From positions 91,807-126,330 of the forward strand of contig LFSF01000031.1 of assembly GCA_001512665.1 (NCBI GenBank): a DNA stretch of 34,524 nt. Direction: 5' to 3'. Source of the DNA: Clostridiales bacterium DTU073. Its GTDB lineage: Bacteria; Bacillota; Peptococcia; DRI-13; DTU073. Of the stretch, positions 1-9,158 are shown piece after piece. Under the pieces are notes generated by a model that did not search any database, had not been told where the DNA came from, and saw only the letters and a program-made list of their open reading frames with translations. The position numbers and the translations under genes are program-made. Positions within the stretch are counted from its first letter, which is position 1, and every line of letters starts with the position of its first letter.

Positions 1-1
1 A

Positions 2-169
2 GATGATTTGTTAAATAAGATTGAAGAGATTGATAAATATGCATTTAATAACGGATTAAAGGAGTATCCTGACAATAAGCCGTTGGTTCATAGTTCAGGT
101 CAAAAAGAAATTACGTCTATATCTAACGGACTTTCTCGTTCAGAACGTGATTATTTGAGTGCAAGGTAA
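2..169 (+). CDS. 3' end of an unrecognised protein (partial)
   Basis: An open frame enters from the left edge and stops at TAA (167-169), leaving 55 residues of a C-terminus. The peptide is charged and polar, begins DDLLNKIEEIDKYAF and ends SRSERDYLSAR. I see no recognisable domain, transmembrane segment or catalytic motif, so no function is assigned. The frame is supported by being open up to the left edge and by the strong terminator that starts 10 bases after its stop. It is transcribed in the same direction as uvrB but separated from it by that terminator and a promoter-like site, so it is probably a different transcription unit. The start lies outside the window. Confidence 0.55.
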   Translation, partial: DDLLNKIEEIDKYAFNNGLKEYPDNKPLVHSSGQKEITSISNGLSRSERDYLSAR

Positions 170-178
170 TTTTGTTTT

Positions 179-261
179 AAAAAACGCTCTAGAATGTATT
201 GTCCCCTAAACTTGGACCGAAAATCTAAAGTTAGGGGGGCAGTACAGAAGGAGCGTTTTTT
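179..261 (+). terminator. Intrinsic terminator with an enlarged, interrupted loop
   Basis: AAAAAACGCTC (179-189) pairs perfectly with GAGCGTTTTTT (251-261), and the T-run continues beyond, which is a classical rho-independent terminator for the upstream gene. The A-tract on the left lets it work on both strands. The loop is unusually long (61 bases) and contains its own stem (196-209 with 231-245). If 195-246 and one copy of GAA are removed, the loop becomes TAGAAG, a normal terminator loop. Confidence 0.75.
195..246. mobile_element. 52-bp IS3-like end remnant (candidate)
   Basis: The segment begins TGTATTGTCCCCTAA and ends TTAGGGGGGCAGTACA, so its ends form imperfect terminal inverted repeats in the TG...CA form. 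The left end continues ACTTGGACC, which resembles the terminal repeats of IS3-family elements (TGTACTG followed by a C-run and then a TTGGAC-like motif). It is flanked by GAA (192-194) and GAA (247-249), consistent with the 3-bp target duplication made by some IS3-family members. It has no coding capacity. It could instead be an elaborate terminator hairpin. The reading as an element is inference. Confidence 0.4.
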
Positions 262-275
262 TAGTTTTACTGGTA

Positions 276-284
276 TGTTATAAT
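276..284 (+). promoter_or_regulatory. Extended -10 promoter for uvrB
   Basis: TGTTATAAT is a perfect TGnTATAAT extended -10 element, 44 bases before the chosen uvrB start and just after the upstream terminator. No good -35 hexamer is visible, which is usual for extended -10 promoters. No LexA/DinR box of the GAAC-N4-GTTC type was found nearby. Confidence 0.5.
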
Positions 285-328
285 ATTTTAGTATAAGTAT
301 AACCAGAGACAGGATGTGGAGTGACAGC

Positions 329-2305
329 ATGGATAACAGGTTTAAATTGGTTTCAGACTATCAACCTAGGGGCGATCAACCGGAGGCAATTAATACCTTA
401 GTAAAAAATCTGCAACAGGGAATGAAACATCAGGTATTATTAGGCGCGACAGGTACCGGAAAAACCTTTACCATGGCTCATGTGATTCAAAAGGTACAGA
501 AACCCACTCTGGTGATTGCGCACAATAAGACTTTGGCGGCGCAATTGTGTAGTGAGTTCAAGGAATTTTTTCCTGATAATGCGGTGGAATATTTTGTTAG
601 TTATTATGATTATTACCAGCCCGAGGCTTATGTGCCGCATACGGATACCTATATTGAAAAAGATGCCTCGATAAATGAGGAAATAGAAAAATTACGGCAT
701 TCTGCGACGGCTGCATTATTTGAACGGCGCGATGTAATTGTGGTAGCCAGTGTTTCTTGTATTTATGGACTGGGTTCACCGGAAGAATATAGGGATCAGA
801 CTCTTTCCTTACGTTTAGGGCAGAATATTGATCGTGACTTTATTTTGCGGCGGTTGACAGAGATTCAGTATGACCGTAATGACCTTAATTTTATGCGTGG
901 TACGTTTAGAGTGCGGGGGGATGTAGTGGAGATATTCCCAGCTTCATATGGGGAAAAAGCGGTCCGCGTAGAATTGTTCGGTGATGAAATTGAACGGATT
1001 GTGGAAGTGGATACAATAACCGGTGAGATTCTGGCTCAGCTTCGTCATGTCAGCATTTTCCCGGCTAATCATTATGTTACGGGTAAAGAAAAGATGCAGC
1101 GGGCTTTGGTCACCATTGAGCAGGAGTTGGAAGAACAACTGGCCATTTTCCGTCAGCGTGGTAAGTTACTGGAAGCACAACGCCTGGAACAGAGGACTCG
1201 TTTTGACTTGGAGATGATGAGAGAGGTGGGTTTTTGTTCGGGGATTGAGAATTATTCCCGTCATCTGACCGGCAGAAGACCGGGTGAGCCCCCTTATACT
1301 CTGCTGGATTTTTTCCCGTCAGATTATTTGTTAATGATTGACGAATCTCATGTTACTATTCCTCAGCTTGGCGCCATGTATGAAGGGGATAGATCCCGTA
1401 AGGAAACATTGGTGGAGCACGGTTTTCGGTTGCCTTCGGCTTTGGATAACCGTCCTTTGAAGTTTGCGGAGTTTACAGAAAAGCTCAATCAGGTTATCTA
1501 TGTTTCGGCAACGCCGCGACCGTATGAGCAGCAATTGAGCGGCGCCATAGTCGAGCAGATTAACCGGCCTACCGGTTTGCTGGATCCGGAGATTATTGTT
1601 CGGCCAACTAAGGGACAGATGGATAATCTTTTAGAAGAGATTAAGATCCGGGAAGAGAGAAAGGAACGGGTTTTGATTACTACCTTGACGAAGAAAATGG
1701 CAGAGGCATTAACGGATTATCTGCGCGAAATGGGGATAAAGGTTCGTTATCTTCATTCTGAGGTAAAGACTTTAGAGCGGATGCAGATAATCAGGGATTT
1801 ACGCTTAGGTGTCTTTGATGTCTTGGTTGGGATAAACCTGTTGCGTGAAGGATTAGACCTTCCGGAGGTTTCCTTGGTGGCGATTCTTGATGCCGACAAA
1901 GAAGGATTTTTGCGCTCAGAGCGTTCTCTCATTCAGACTATCGGTCGGGCTGCACGTAATGTGCGTGGGCAAGTTATCATGTATGCAGATGTGGTTACTG
2001 ATTCCATGCGGTTGGCGATTGAGGAGACCGAACGACGCCGCAGAATTCAGAGTGAATTCAATCGAAAACATGGGATTGTTCCGCAGACAGTACAAAAAGA
2101 GGTGCGGGATGTAATTGAGGTTACTTTGGCTGCTGAGGAGCAGACCGAGTATCAGGTTGATGTTTCTGCAATGCCGCAGAAGGAACTACGTAAGCTGATT
2201 GCCCGCCTGGAGAAGGAAATGAAGGGGGCAGCTAAGGAGTTGGCTTTTGAGCGGGCTGCGGAATTGCGTGATATAATTATTGAATTGAAGACTCAGTTAA
2301 GGTAG
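329..2305 (+). CDS. uvrB: UvrABC excinuclease subunit B
   Basis: UvrB is the damage-verifying ATPase of nucleotide excision repair. It is loaded onto DNA by UvrA and then recruits UvrC for dual incision. The 658-residue product has the full family layout: the N-terminal [17 protein letters not shown] block, a Walker A motif GATGTGKT at about residues 39-46, the tyrosine-rich DNA-clamping beta hairpin ([12 protein letters not shown], about 92-103), a DES box in the middle, a helicase C domain, and a C-terminal UVR motif ([10 protein letters not shown]) that contacts UvrC. An in-frame ATG at 314 exists, but ATG 329 has GGAG (318-321) seven bases upstream and matches the usual UvrB N-terminus. 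uvrA follows after 9 bases, so the two are one operon. Confidence 0.96.
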   Translation: MDNRFKLVSDYQPRGDQPEAINTLVKNLQQGMKHQVLLGATGTGKTFTMAHVIQKVQKPTLVIAHNKTLAAQLCSEFKEFFPDNAVEYFVSYYDYYQPEAYVPHTDTYIEKDASINEEIEKLRHSATAALFERRDVIVVASVSCIYGLGSPEEYRDQTLSLRLGQNIDRDFILRRLTEIQYDRNDLNFMRGTFRVRGDVVEIFPASYGEKAVRVELFGDEIERIVEVDTITGEILAQLRHVSIFPANHYVTGKEKMQRALVTIEQELEEQLAIFRQRGKLLEAQRLEQRTRFDLEMMREVGFCSGIENYSRHLTGRRPGEPPYTLLDFFPSDYLLMIDESHVTIPQLGAMYEGDRSRKETLVEHGFRLPSALDNRPLKFAEFTEKLNQVIYVSATPRPYEQQLSGAIVEQINRPTGLLDPEIIVRPTKGQMDNLLEEIKIREERKERVLITTLTKKMAEALTDYLREMGIKVRYLHSEVKTLERMQIIRDLRLGVFDVLVGINLLREGLDLPEVSLVAILDADKEGFLRSERSLIQTIGRAARNVRGQVIMYADVVTDSMRLAIEETERRRRIQSEFNRKHGIVPQTVQKEVRDVIEVTLAAEEQTEYQVDVSAMPQKELRKLIARLEKEMKGAAKELAFERAAELRDIIIELKTQLR

Positions 2306-2314
2306 GTAGCAGAA

Positions 2315-5134
2315 ATGTTAAAAGATAAAATTATTATTAAAGGTGCTCGTTCTCATAATTTAAAAAATATTGATGTAGAGATTCCTCGAGATAAGCTGGT
2401 AGTGATTACCGGTTTAAGCGGTTCCGGTAAATCTTCTTTAGCTTTTGATACGATTTATGCTGAAGGACAACGGCGTTATGTAGAGTCTTTGTCTGCCTAT
2501 GCTCGCCAATTTTTAGGACAAATGGATAAGCCGGATGTGGATTATATTGAGGGGCTCTCCCCGGCAATTTCTATTGATCAGAAGACAACTAGCAATAACC
2601 CTCGTTCTACGGTGGGAACGGTAACGGAGATTTACGATTATCTGCGCTTACTCTTTGCCCGAATCGGCAAGGTACACTGTTATAAGTGCGGACAGGCCAT
2701 CAGCCAGCAAACGGTAGAACAGATGGTGGATCGTATAATGACCTATCCGGAGGGGACTCGTTTGCAGATTTTGGCTCCTTTAGTCAGGGGGAGAAAAGGT
2801 GAGTACCAAAAGTTGCTTGAGAATATCCGTAAGGAAGGTTATGTGCGAGTCAGAGTTGACGGAGAGGTTCGCGAGGTTAATGAGGAAATTCAACTAGATA
2901 AGAATAAGAAACATACCATTGAAGTGGTGGTTGACCGCATTATTATTCGACCTCAAGTGGAGCAACGCTTGGCTGATTCTTTAGAAACGGCGATTAATCT
3001 TACCGGCGGTATCGTTACTGTGGATATAATCGGGCAGGAGGAGATAATCTTCAGCCAAAATTTTGCCTGTGTGGATTGCGGAATCAGTTTTGAAGAGATT
3101 GCCCCGCGGATGTTTTCTTTTAATAATCCTTATGGGGCCTGTCCCGAGTGCACCGGTTTGGGATTTAAGACACAGGTAGATCCGGAATTAGTAATCCCGG
3201 ATCCTACTATGACTTTGGCTGAGGGAGCGATAGCACCTTGGAATAAACGCACATTTACATGGTATGCAGGGCTGTTAAATGCAGTAACCCAACAGTTTAA
3301 TATTCCTCAGGATGTCCCTTTTAAGGACTTAAGTAAAGAAGAACAGCAACTTTTGTTGTATGGTGCCGGACGCCAGAAGATTAAAGTTAGTTATCAAAAT
3401 AACAGTGGTCAATTAAGGACTTTTGAGACCTATTATGAAGGGGTTATTCCTAATTTAGAGCGGCGTTATCGTGAAACCCAGTCGGAACATGCTAAAAGCA
3501 TGCTTGAATCCTATATGAGCAGTGTTCCCTGTTTTCGTTGTCACGGAACCAGACTGAAAGAGGAGAGCTTAGCGGTTACCGTTGGTGGCAAAAACATTTG
3601 GGAAGTTACTTGTTTTTCCGTGGGGCAGGCTTTACAGTTTTTTAATGAACTTCAATTAACGGAAAGGGAAACATTGATTGCTCGTCAGATTTTAAAGGAA
3701 ATCCGTAGCCGTCTGGGGTTTTTAGTGAATGTAGGCTTAGATTATATGACCCTAAACCGTGCTGCCGGTACTTTATCGGGTGGAGAAGCGCAGCGCATCA
3801 GGTTGGCAACTCAAATCGGCTCTAGTTTGGTAGGTGTTTTATATATTTTGGATGAGCCTTCCATCGGGCTGCATCAGCGTGATAATCAACGTTTGATTGA
3901 AACGCTTAAGTCTTTGAGGGATATAGGCAATACGGTTATTGTAGTAGAGCATGACGAGGAAACTATGTATGCGGCAGATCAGATTATTGATATTGGTCCG
4001 GGGGCCGGTGTACATGGGGGAGAGATTGTGGCCCAGGGTACCGTGGAGGAGATTAAGCAAGTAAAGGGTTCGGTGACCGCAGATTATTTGAGTGGGCGCA
4101 AACACATTCCCCTGCCCTTAATCCGGCGGCAACCTAATGGTAAATGGTTGGTGATCGAAGGCGCTCGGGAACATAATCTAAAAAATATTGATGTAGCCAT
4201 TCCTTTGAATGTGTTTACTTGTGTAACCGGAGTTTCCGGATCGGGGAAGAGTACGTTGGTTAACGAGATCCTGTATAAGGTTTTGGCGCATAAGTTGAAT
4301 AGAGCGCGGGTTAAAGCGGGAGCCCATGAGAAGGTTACCGGCTTGGAATATTTAGAGAAGGTGGTTAATATTGACCAGTCACCGATCGGGCGCACACCAC
4401 GTTCCAATCCCGCTACTTATACCGGCACCTTTGACTTGATTCGGGAGGTTTTTGCCCGGACAAATGAATCTAGGATGAGGGGATATGCTCCGGGTAGGTT
4501 TAGCTTTAATGTGCGGGGAGGCCGCTGTGAGGCATGTCGCGGAGATGGGATTATTAAGATTGAAATGCATTTCTTACCGGATGTTTATGTGCCTTGTGAG
4601 GTATGTAAAGGTAAGCGTTATAACCGGGAAACTTTGGAGGTAAAATATAAAGGTAAAACGATTGCCGATGTTTTGGACATGACGGTTGATGAGGCGACAG
4701 AGTTTTTCCAGAACCATCAGCGTATTTATCATAAGTTAAAAACTATGCAGGATGTAGGGTTGGGGTATATTCGACTGGGTCAGTCGGCCACCACTCTTTC
4801 CGGTGGAGAGGCACAGCGGATAAAGTTGGCGACAGAGTTAAGCCGACGTTCCAATGGAAAAACTTTTTATATTTTAGATGAGCCTACCACCGGTCTACAT
4901 TTAGCAGATATTCACAGGTTGTTAGGTGTTTTAGAGCGGCTTGTGGATAGCGGAAATTCCGTACTGGTGATTGAGCACAATCTTGAGGTAATCAAAATGG
5001 CTGATTATTGTATCGATTTGGGACCTGAAGGCGGGGAAAAAGGTGGACAGGTTGTGGCAACCGGTACACCGGAGGACATCTGTGCAAATCCTGCCAGCTA
5101 TACGGGAAAATATCTGCAAAAAGTTATGCGCTGA
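2315..5134 (+). CDS. uvrA: UvrABC excinuclease subunit A
   Basis: UvrA is the dimeric ABC-type ATPase that scans DNA for distorting lesions and delivers UvrB. At 939 residues it is full length. Visible features are a first Walker A motif GLSGSGKS at 33-40, CxxC zinc-binding pairs in the insertion domain (CVDC and CPEC), a first ABC signature [12 protein letters not shown] followed by [11 protein letters not shown], a second Walker A GVSGSGKS near 639-646, a zinc module CEAC...CEVC, and a second signature [12 protein letters not shown] with [10 protein letters not shown]. All key residues for two ATP sites are present. It lies 9 bases downstream of uvrB and is followed by a bidirectional terminator shared with the convergent CoA-transferase gene. 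Confidence 0.97.
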   Translation: MLKDKIIIKGARSHNLKNIDVEIPRDKLVVITGLSGSGKSSLAFDTIYAEGQRRYVESLSAYARQFLGQMDKPDVDYIEGLSPAISIDQKTTSNNPRSTVGTVTEIYDYLRLLFARIGKVHCYKCGQAISQQTVEQMVDRIMTYPEGTRLQILAPLVRGRKGEYQKLLENIRKEGYVRVRVDGEVREVNEEIQLDKNKKHTIEVVVDRIIIRPQVEQRLADSLETAINLTGGIVTVDIIGQEEIIFSQNFACVDCGISFEEIAPRMFSFNNPYGACPECTGLGFKTQVDPELVIPDPTMTLAEGAIAPWNKRTFTWYAGLLNAVTQQFNIPQDVPFKDLSKEEQQLLLYGAGRQKIKVSYQNNSGQLRTFETYYEGVIPNLERRYRETQSEHAKSMLESYMSSVPCFRCHGTRLKEESLAVTVGGKNIWEVTCFSVGQALQFFNELQLTERETLIARQILKEIRSRLGFLVNVGLDYMTLNRAAGTLSGGEAQRIRLATQIGSSLVGVLYILDEPSIGLHQRDNQRLIETLKSLRDIGNTVIVVEHDEETMYAADQIIDIGPGAGVHGGEIVAQGTVEEIKQVKGSVTADYLSGRKHIPLPLIRRQPNGKWLVIEGAREHNLKNIDVAIPLNVFTCVTGVSGSGKSTLVNEILYKVLAHKLNRARVKAGAHEKVTGLEYLEKVVNIDQSPIGRTPRSNPATYTGTFDLIREVFARTNESRMRGYAPGRFSFNVRGGRCEACRGDGIIKIEMHFLPDVYVPCEVCKGKRYNRETLEVKYKGKTIADVLDMTVDEATEFFQNHQRIYHKLKTMQDVGLGYIRLGQSATTLSGGEAQRIKLATELSRRSNGKTFYILDEPTTGLHLADIHRLLGVLERLVDSGNSVLVIEHNLEVIKMADYCIDLGPEGGEKGGQVVATGTPEDICANPASYTGKYLQKVMR

Positions 5135-5184
5135 CCGGGCAAAGTATAGCATCAAATGATAGACACATGATAGACACAATAAAA

Positions 5185-5219
5185 AGACCCCACTTATCCA
5201 GCTTGGATAAGTGGGGTCT
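5185..5219 (-). terminator. Terminator of the CoA-transferase gene, shared with uvrA
   Basis: A perfect 15-bp stem, AGACCCCACTTATCC (5185-5199) with GGATAAGTGGGGTCT (5205-5219), closes a 5-base loop. On the minus strand it is followed by TTTT and then ATTGTG, an ideal intrinsic terminator for the gene ending at 5266. On the plus strand the tail is only moderately T-rich, but the hairpin probably also stops uvrA transcripts. Just before it lies an exact tandem duplication of ATGATAGACAC (5156-5166 and 5167-5177). Confidence 0.88.
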
Positions 5220-5265
5220 CATTCTCTTTGTTGTACTGTGATGATAGTACTGTTGGAGAGCGTTA

Positions 5266-6837
5266 TTATTTCCCTTTAGCTAAAATTTCTGCTTTAATAC
5301 CCATCGGTTGTTCTAGGAAGATTCTTTCATCCATTAATTTTAGATCCTCGGCAATTTGTGGTTTGAAACACATTTGATTTAAAATATCTTTTTCCAAATC
5401 CACTCCAGGAGCTATTTCTATTAAAGTAAGGGCATTATTTCTAATTTCGAAAACAGCCCGTTCTGTAACGTACAATACTTTTTGCTTTTTCTCTTGGGAA
5501 TATTCGCCGCTGAAAGTAATGTGTTCAACTTTTTCCACAAATTTTTTGGCTCTTCCTTCATTCTCGATAACTAGCTTGCCATCACAAACTTTTTCTTTTA
5601 ATCCGCCTGCTGTAAATGTACCGCAGAAAATAACTACTTTGGCGTTTTGTGTAATATTGACAAATCCGCCCGGTCCGGCAATTCTCGGACCAAACTTACT
5701 AACATTAACATTTCCTGAGATATCACATTCGGCCATTCCTAAACAGGCTAAATCCAAGCCACCACCATCATAGAAATCAAATTGACTGGGATGATCAATC
5801 ATCGCTTCAGGGTTGATGGCTGCACCGAAATTAAGTCCCGACAAAGGAACTCCACCATGTAAGCCCGGTTCTACTGTTGATGTAAAGATATCACTGATTC
5901 CTTCTTCGGCTGCTACTGCTCCTACACCTTCTGGTATGCCAATTCCCAAATTAATTACGATATTCGGGCTCATTTCTAATGCTGCTCTTCGGGCAATGAC
6001 CTTGCGAGCGTCTAAAGCCATTGGAGGGATACTATCTAAAGGAATCTTAACATCTCCGGTGAAAGACGGATTGTATTTTTCAGCTAGAGTTTGTACATGA
6101 TTCTCGGGTTTTGCAATGACAACAGCATCAACTAAAGCGCCGGGAATGACAATGGACCGTGGATCAAGTGTCCCTCGCTTAGCTACTCTTTCCACCTGTA
6201 CGATCACCTTACCGCCAGAGTTTTTTGCCGCTAAGGCCATTACAAAAACTTCTAGGCGTAAGGCTTCTTTTTCCATACTGATATTACCAAACTCATCGGC
6301 TGTTGTACCTTTTAAGATAGCTACATTAATGGGGAATGCTTTATACCAGAGATATTCTTTATTATCAAGCTTCACTAGTTCTACTAAGTCTTCTTTGGTA
6401 ATACTATTTAATTTACAGCCTGTTTCTCTTGGATCCGCAAAAGTTTTCAGTCCGACATGAGTGATTACTCCAGGTTTCTTTCCTCCGATTGCTCTGAATA
6501 AATGAAGAATTACTCCTTGCGGAACGCCATAAGCTTCGATTTTTTCTTCAGCTATAAGTTTGATTAAATCGGGAACCAGGTTAAAATGTGAAGCGATTAC
6601 CTTTTTAATTAAGCCTTCTTTGGCCCATCTGTTTAGCCAAACGTTAGTTTTTCCGTCACCTGCGCCGGCTCCGGTGGTAATTGTTAGATTATTGGGCGTT
6701 CCATTGTTGAGAAAACTTTCCTCAACTGCTATGGATACTTCTTCGGGATGTCCTATTCCAACAAATCCGCCTACAGCTACCGTATCTCCATTCTTAATCA
6801 TCTTTACTGCATTTTGGGCACTGATTACCTTACTCAT
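5266..6837 (-). CDS. Acyl-CoA:carboxylate CoA-transferase, propionate CoA-transferase type
   Basis: This is a family I CoA transferase of 523 residues with the alpha and beta halves fused, as in propionate/acetate CoA-transferase (Pct) and the YdiF-like acetoacetyl-CoA transferases. It moves CoA between an acyl-CoA and a carboxylate through a glutamyl-CoA thioester. The N-terminal half carries the GGFVGIGHPEEV and TGAGAGDGK glycine-rich segments. The C-terminal half carries NLGIGIPEGV and the catalytic Glu at about residue 323 in STVEPGLHGG. The chosen ATG has AGGAGG nine bases upstream (6847-6852); the in-frame TTG at 6846 abuts that site and cannot be used. It is transcribed against the uvr genes. 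A sigma-54 type promoter and a six-codon ORF precede it. The acyl substrate cannot be told from sequence. Confidence 0.9.
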   Translation of the reverse strand: MSKVISAQNAVKMIKNGDTVAVGGFVGIGHPEEVSIAVEESFLNNGTPNNLTITTGAGAGDGKTNVWLNRWAKEGLIKKVIASHFNLVPDLIKLIAEEKIEAYGVPQGVILHLFRAIGGKKPGVITHVGLKTFADPRETGCKLNSITKEDLVELVKLDNKEYLWYKAFPINVAILKGTTADEFGNISMEKEALRLEVFVMALAAKNSGGKVIVQVERVAKRGTLDPRSIVIPGALVDAVVIAKPENHVQTLAEKYNPSFTGDVKIPLDSIPPMALDARKVIARRAALEMSPNIVINLGIGIPEGVGAVAAEEGISDIFTSTVEPGLHGGVPLSGLNFGAAINPEAMIDHPSQFDFYDGGGLDLACLGMAECDISGNVNVSKFGPRIAGPGGFVNITQNAKVVIFCGTFTAGGLKEKVCDGKLVIENEGRAKKFVEKVEHITFSGEYSQEKKQKVLYVTERAVFEIRNNALTLIEIAPGVDLEKDILNQMCFKPQIAEDLKLMDERIFLEQPMGIKAEILAKGK

Positions 6838-6881
6838 TCTTTGCAACCTCCTAATTTTTGTCTTAAAAATGGTCCCTTGGC

Positions 6882-6902
6882 TTAGTTTAAATAGTTCCGC
6901 AT
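6882..6902 (-). CDS. Six-residue upstream ORF (candidate leader peptide)
   Basis: On the minus strand, a near-perfect Shine-Dalgarno sequence AAGGAGGTG (complement of 6906-6914) stands before an ATG at 6902. The frame reads MRNYLN and then TAA. It ends 45 bases before the CoA-transferase start, which has its own AGGAGG. No attenuator hairpin is visible between the two. It may be a translated leader that tunes expression, or simply a vestigial ribosome binding site. The ribosome binding site is seen; translation is inference. Confidence 0.35.
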   Translation of the reverse strand: MRNYLN

Positions 6903-6943
6903 AGTCACCTCCTTGATATAATATTCACTCTACTATTTATTAA

Positions 6944-6959
6944 TGCAATTTTCATACCA
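6944..6959 (-). promoter_or_regulatory. Sigma-54 (-24/-12) promoter of the CoA-transferase gene
   Basis: The minus strand reads TGGTATGAAAATTGCA. The GG and GC doublets are exactly 10 bases apart, and the site matches the sigma-54 consensus TGGCAYRNNNNTTGCW except for T in place of C in the -24 element. Transcription would start near 6933, about 95 bases before the gene. Sigma-54 itself is encoded at 15677-17062. An activator binding site should lie further upstream (about 6980-7120), but no clear palindrome was identified there. Confidence 0.65.
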
Positions 6960-7154
6960 TTAAGGCAGGTAATCTTGCGGTATATTTAGTTTTTTGCAGT
7001 GGGCTTAATATAGGCACTAGCGGGTTCCTTTGTTTGAGCTCCGACAAAATTAGCCGGGGCACAGATTTATTTAACCTTTTCTACCACATACAACTTATAG
7101 TTGCTAGATTTGTTTATCAAAAGTAAGAGAGAAACTTATGGTTGGATGAATATA
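6960..7154. other. Divergent intergenic region with no further assignable element
   Basis: Together with the sites listed on either side, this fills the 350-base gap between the divergent CoA-transferase and uvrC genes. No ORF with a ribosome binding site and no strong hairpin was seen here. It is the expected location of an enhancer for the sigma-54 promoter. The GC-richer block around 7000-7070 (containing AGCGGGTTCC and GCCGGGGC) is the most likely place, but this is inference. Confidence 0.3.
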
Positions 7155-7184
7155 TTGACTTAATAATCTTGTTTCTGAAATAAT
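7155..7184 (+). promoter_or_regulatory. Sigma-A type promoter for uvrC
   Basis: TTGACT (7155-7160, 5 of 6 to consensus) and AATAAT (7179-7184, 5 of 6) are separated by 18 bases. They lie just ahead of the uvrC ribosome binding site. The predicted start point falls close to the AGGAG at 7193-7197, so the leader would be very short. Confidence 0.45.
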
Positions 7185-7205
7185 AAAAAAGTAGGAGTGA
7201 GTAAA

Positions 7206-9032
7206 ATGTTGGAGGAAAAATTAAAGATATTACCAACAGAACCGGGCGTCTATCTCTTTAAGAATAGTAAGGGCAGGGTAATTTATGTCGGCAAGGCGAT
7301 TAATCTTCGTAATAGAGTGAAGTCATATTTTTCTTCTCAACATGCCGATTCTCCCAAGACGCAAGCCTTGGTCAGAAATATTGCTGATGTGGAGTATTTG
7401 CTGACAGATTCAGAGGTAGAAGCGTTAATTCTGGAGAGTAATTTAATCAAAAAACATAAGCCGAAATATAATATTCGGCTTACTGATGATAAAAGTTATC
7501 CTTATTTACGGGTGACTTTGCAAGAAGATTTCCCTCGTTTGGAGATTGTGCGTACAGTAAAAAAAGACGGTTCTCGTTATTTCGGTCCTTATACGAATGT
7601 GGGGGCTGTACATGAGACCTTAAAGTTACTGAAACGTATTTTCCCTATCCGTTCTTGTAAACAAGGCAGTCTTAAAAAACAAGAGCGTCCTTGTCTTAAT
7701 GCTTTTATTCAGCGTTGTTCCGCTCCTTGCCAGGGGCAGATTACCAAGGATGATTATCGCAAAATGGTTGCAGATATTATTTCCTTTTTAGAAGGAAAAG
7801 AGGAAACATTAGTGCATAAATTGGAGAAGCAGATGAAAGAGGCTGCGGAAAGATTGGATTTTGAAAAAGCGGCCGAGCTGCGTGATCAATTGCTGTCAGT
7901 AGAAAAAGTGCGAGAAAAACAGAAGATTGTTTCCGGTAATTTTGTGGATATGGATGTACTGAACTATGCTCAGGGAGCGGAGCGGGCTTGTGTGCAGATC
8001 TTTTTTGTGCGTGGCGGCAAGGTAATGGGGGGAGACCATTTTATTCTAGAGAGCGGAGCGGAAATGGAGGGTAGGGAAATACTGTCAGCTTTTTTGAAAC
8101 AGTATTATTATCAGGCTAAATATATCCCTTCTCAGATTCTTCTTCCGGAGGAAGTGCCGGAGAAGGAGGTTTTAACATGTTGGCTTGCGGAAAAAAAAGG
8201 CGGGAAAGTAGTTTTAAAATTTCCGCAAAGGGGATATAAAAAAGAGCTACTGGAACTGGCGGGCAAAAACGCCTGGGAAAGTTTACAACAGGAAACAAAA
8301 ATAAGGGAACAGCGTAAGCAAAAAGAGGAGTTAGCTTTAATTGAGATAGCCCGCGCCCTTAATTTGCTGGAAAAACCTCATCGTTTGGAGTGTTATGATA
8401 TCTCCAATATTCAGGGTCAGGAAGCAGTAGCCTCTATGGTAGTTTTTGAAGAAGGCAGACCTAACCGTAGTGAATATCGGCGTTTTAAAATCAAGACAGT
8501 CGAAGGTCCGGATGATTTTGCCAGTATGGCGGAAGTGATTAGACGCCGGTTTGAAAAAGGGCTTAGGGGTGATGAGCGCTTTTCTATTTTGCCGGATTTA
8601 GTGATTGTGGACGGCGGCAAAGGTCAGCTCGCTGCGGCACGGAAGGTCATGAAAAAATTAGGTGTTGCACAGATTCCGATTGTTAGTATAGCTGAGAAAG
8701 AGGAAGAGATTTATTGTGAGGGGCAGTCCCTTCCCATAGTACTACCGCGTGATTCTCAAGCTTTATATTTATTACAACGGATTCGGGATGAAGCACATCG
8801 TTTTGCCATTACCTATCATCGTTTATTAAGGGGACGGCGTAATTTAGCTTCAGTTTTAGACGATATTCCCGGGTTGGGACCACAAAGAAAATCAGCTTTA
8901 CTGCAGTATTTTAATTTTTCTTTGCAAAGGATTAGACAGGCTTCTCTCGAAGAATTGCAAAAAGTAGCCGGCTTGGGAAAAACCACGGCGTATCAAGTTT
9001 GGAATTTTTTTCACACTAGTGAGCAGGACTAA
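7206..9032 (+). CDS. uvrC: UvrABC excinuclease subunit C
   Basis: UvrC makes both incisions around a lesion in the UvrB-DNA complex. The 608-residue product has the complete order: an N-terminal GIY-YIG nuclease domain (GVYLFKN then IYVGKA, about residues 15-35) for the 3' cut, a cysteine cluster region, a UVR motif (DFEKAAELRD, about 215) that binds UvrB, an RNase H-like domain with CYDISNIQG and VIVDGGKGQ for the 5' cut, and C-terminal helix-hairpin-helix motifs (IPGLGPQRK and VAGLGKTTA). A GTG at 7197 overlaps the AGGAG (7193-7197), so ATG 7206, eight bases after it, is preferred. It is separated from uvrBA by the CoA-transferase gene and has its own promoter. Confidence 0.96.
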   Translation: MLEEKLKILPTEPGVYLFKNSKGRVIYVGKAINLRNRVKSYFSSQHADSPKTQALVRNIADVEYLLTDSEVEALILESNLIKKHKPKYNIRLTDDKSYPYLRVTLQEDFPRLEIVRTVKKDGSRYFGPYTNVGAVHETLKLLKRIFPIRSCKQGSLKKQERPCLNAFIQRCSAPCQGQITKDDYRKMVADIISFLEGKEETLVHKLEKQMKEAAERLDFEKAAELRDQLLSVEKVREKQKIVSGNFVDMDVLNYAQGAERACVQIFFVRGGKVMGGDHFILESGAEMEGREILSAFLKQYYYQAKYIPSQILLPEEVPEKEVLTCWLAEKKGGKVVLKFPQRGYKKELLELAGKNAWESLQQETKIREQRKQKEELALIEIARALNLLEKPHRLECYDISNIQGQEAVASMVVFEEGRPNRSEYRRFKIKTVEGPDDFASMAEVIRRRFEKGLRGDERFSILPDLVIVDGGKGQLAAARKVMKKLGVAQIPIVSIAEKEEEIYCEGQSLPIVLPRDSQALYLLQRIRDEAHRFAITYHRLLRGRRNLASVLDDIPGLGPQRKSALLQYFNFSLQRIRQASLEELQKVAGLGKTTAYQVWNFFHTSEQD

Positions 9033-9070
9033 ACTAATGTATAATAGATTTGCTATGTTTCGGGTGGCGT

Positions 9071-9158
9071 GGGTGGCAAGGGGACGTTTCTCCTGCCACA
9101 TTTATCAAAATAATATTTTGCTTTTCAATGTGGCAGGAGAAGCGTCCCCTTGCCACCC
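9071..9158. repeat. Long palindrome (REP-like), probable terminator of uvrC
   Basis: The arms 9071-9102 and 9127-9158 form a 32-bp stem with a single wobble pair and a 24-base loop. The stem core reads GGTGGCAAGGGGACG on one side. The right-hand motif GTCCCCTTGCCACC is then repeated at 9159-9172, and the left-hand GGGTGGC is also found at 9062-9068, giving nested partial copies. There is no T-run, but such a stem should block transcription. Short GC-rich palindromes of the form GTGGCAAGGGGAC are, from memory, scattered between genes in several clostridial genomes, which suggests an interspersed repeat. Confidence 0.7.

Noticed and set aside
262-328. A LexA/DinR SOS box upstream of uvrB
   Set aside because: No GAAC-N4-GTTC-like palindrome is present; only a weak CTGGT/AACCAG symmetry around the -10 is seen.
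4084-4407. A 107-codon minus-strand frame inside uvrA
   Set aside because: Antisense to a conserved part of uvrA, no ribosome binding site and no recognisable domain.
5813-6460. Plus-strand frames of 95 and 114 codons opposite the CoA-transferase gene
   Set aside because: They mirror the codon pattern of the real minus-strand gene and have no ribosome binding sites.
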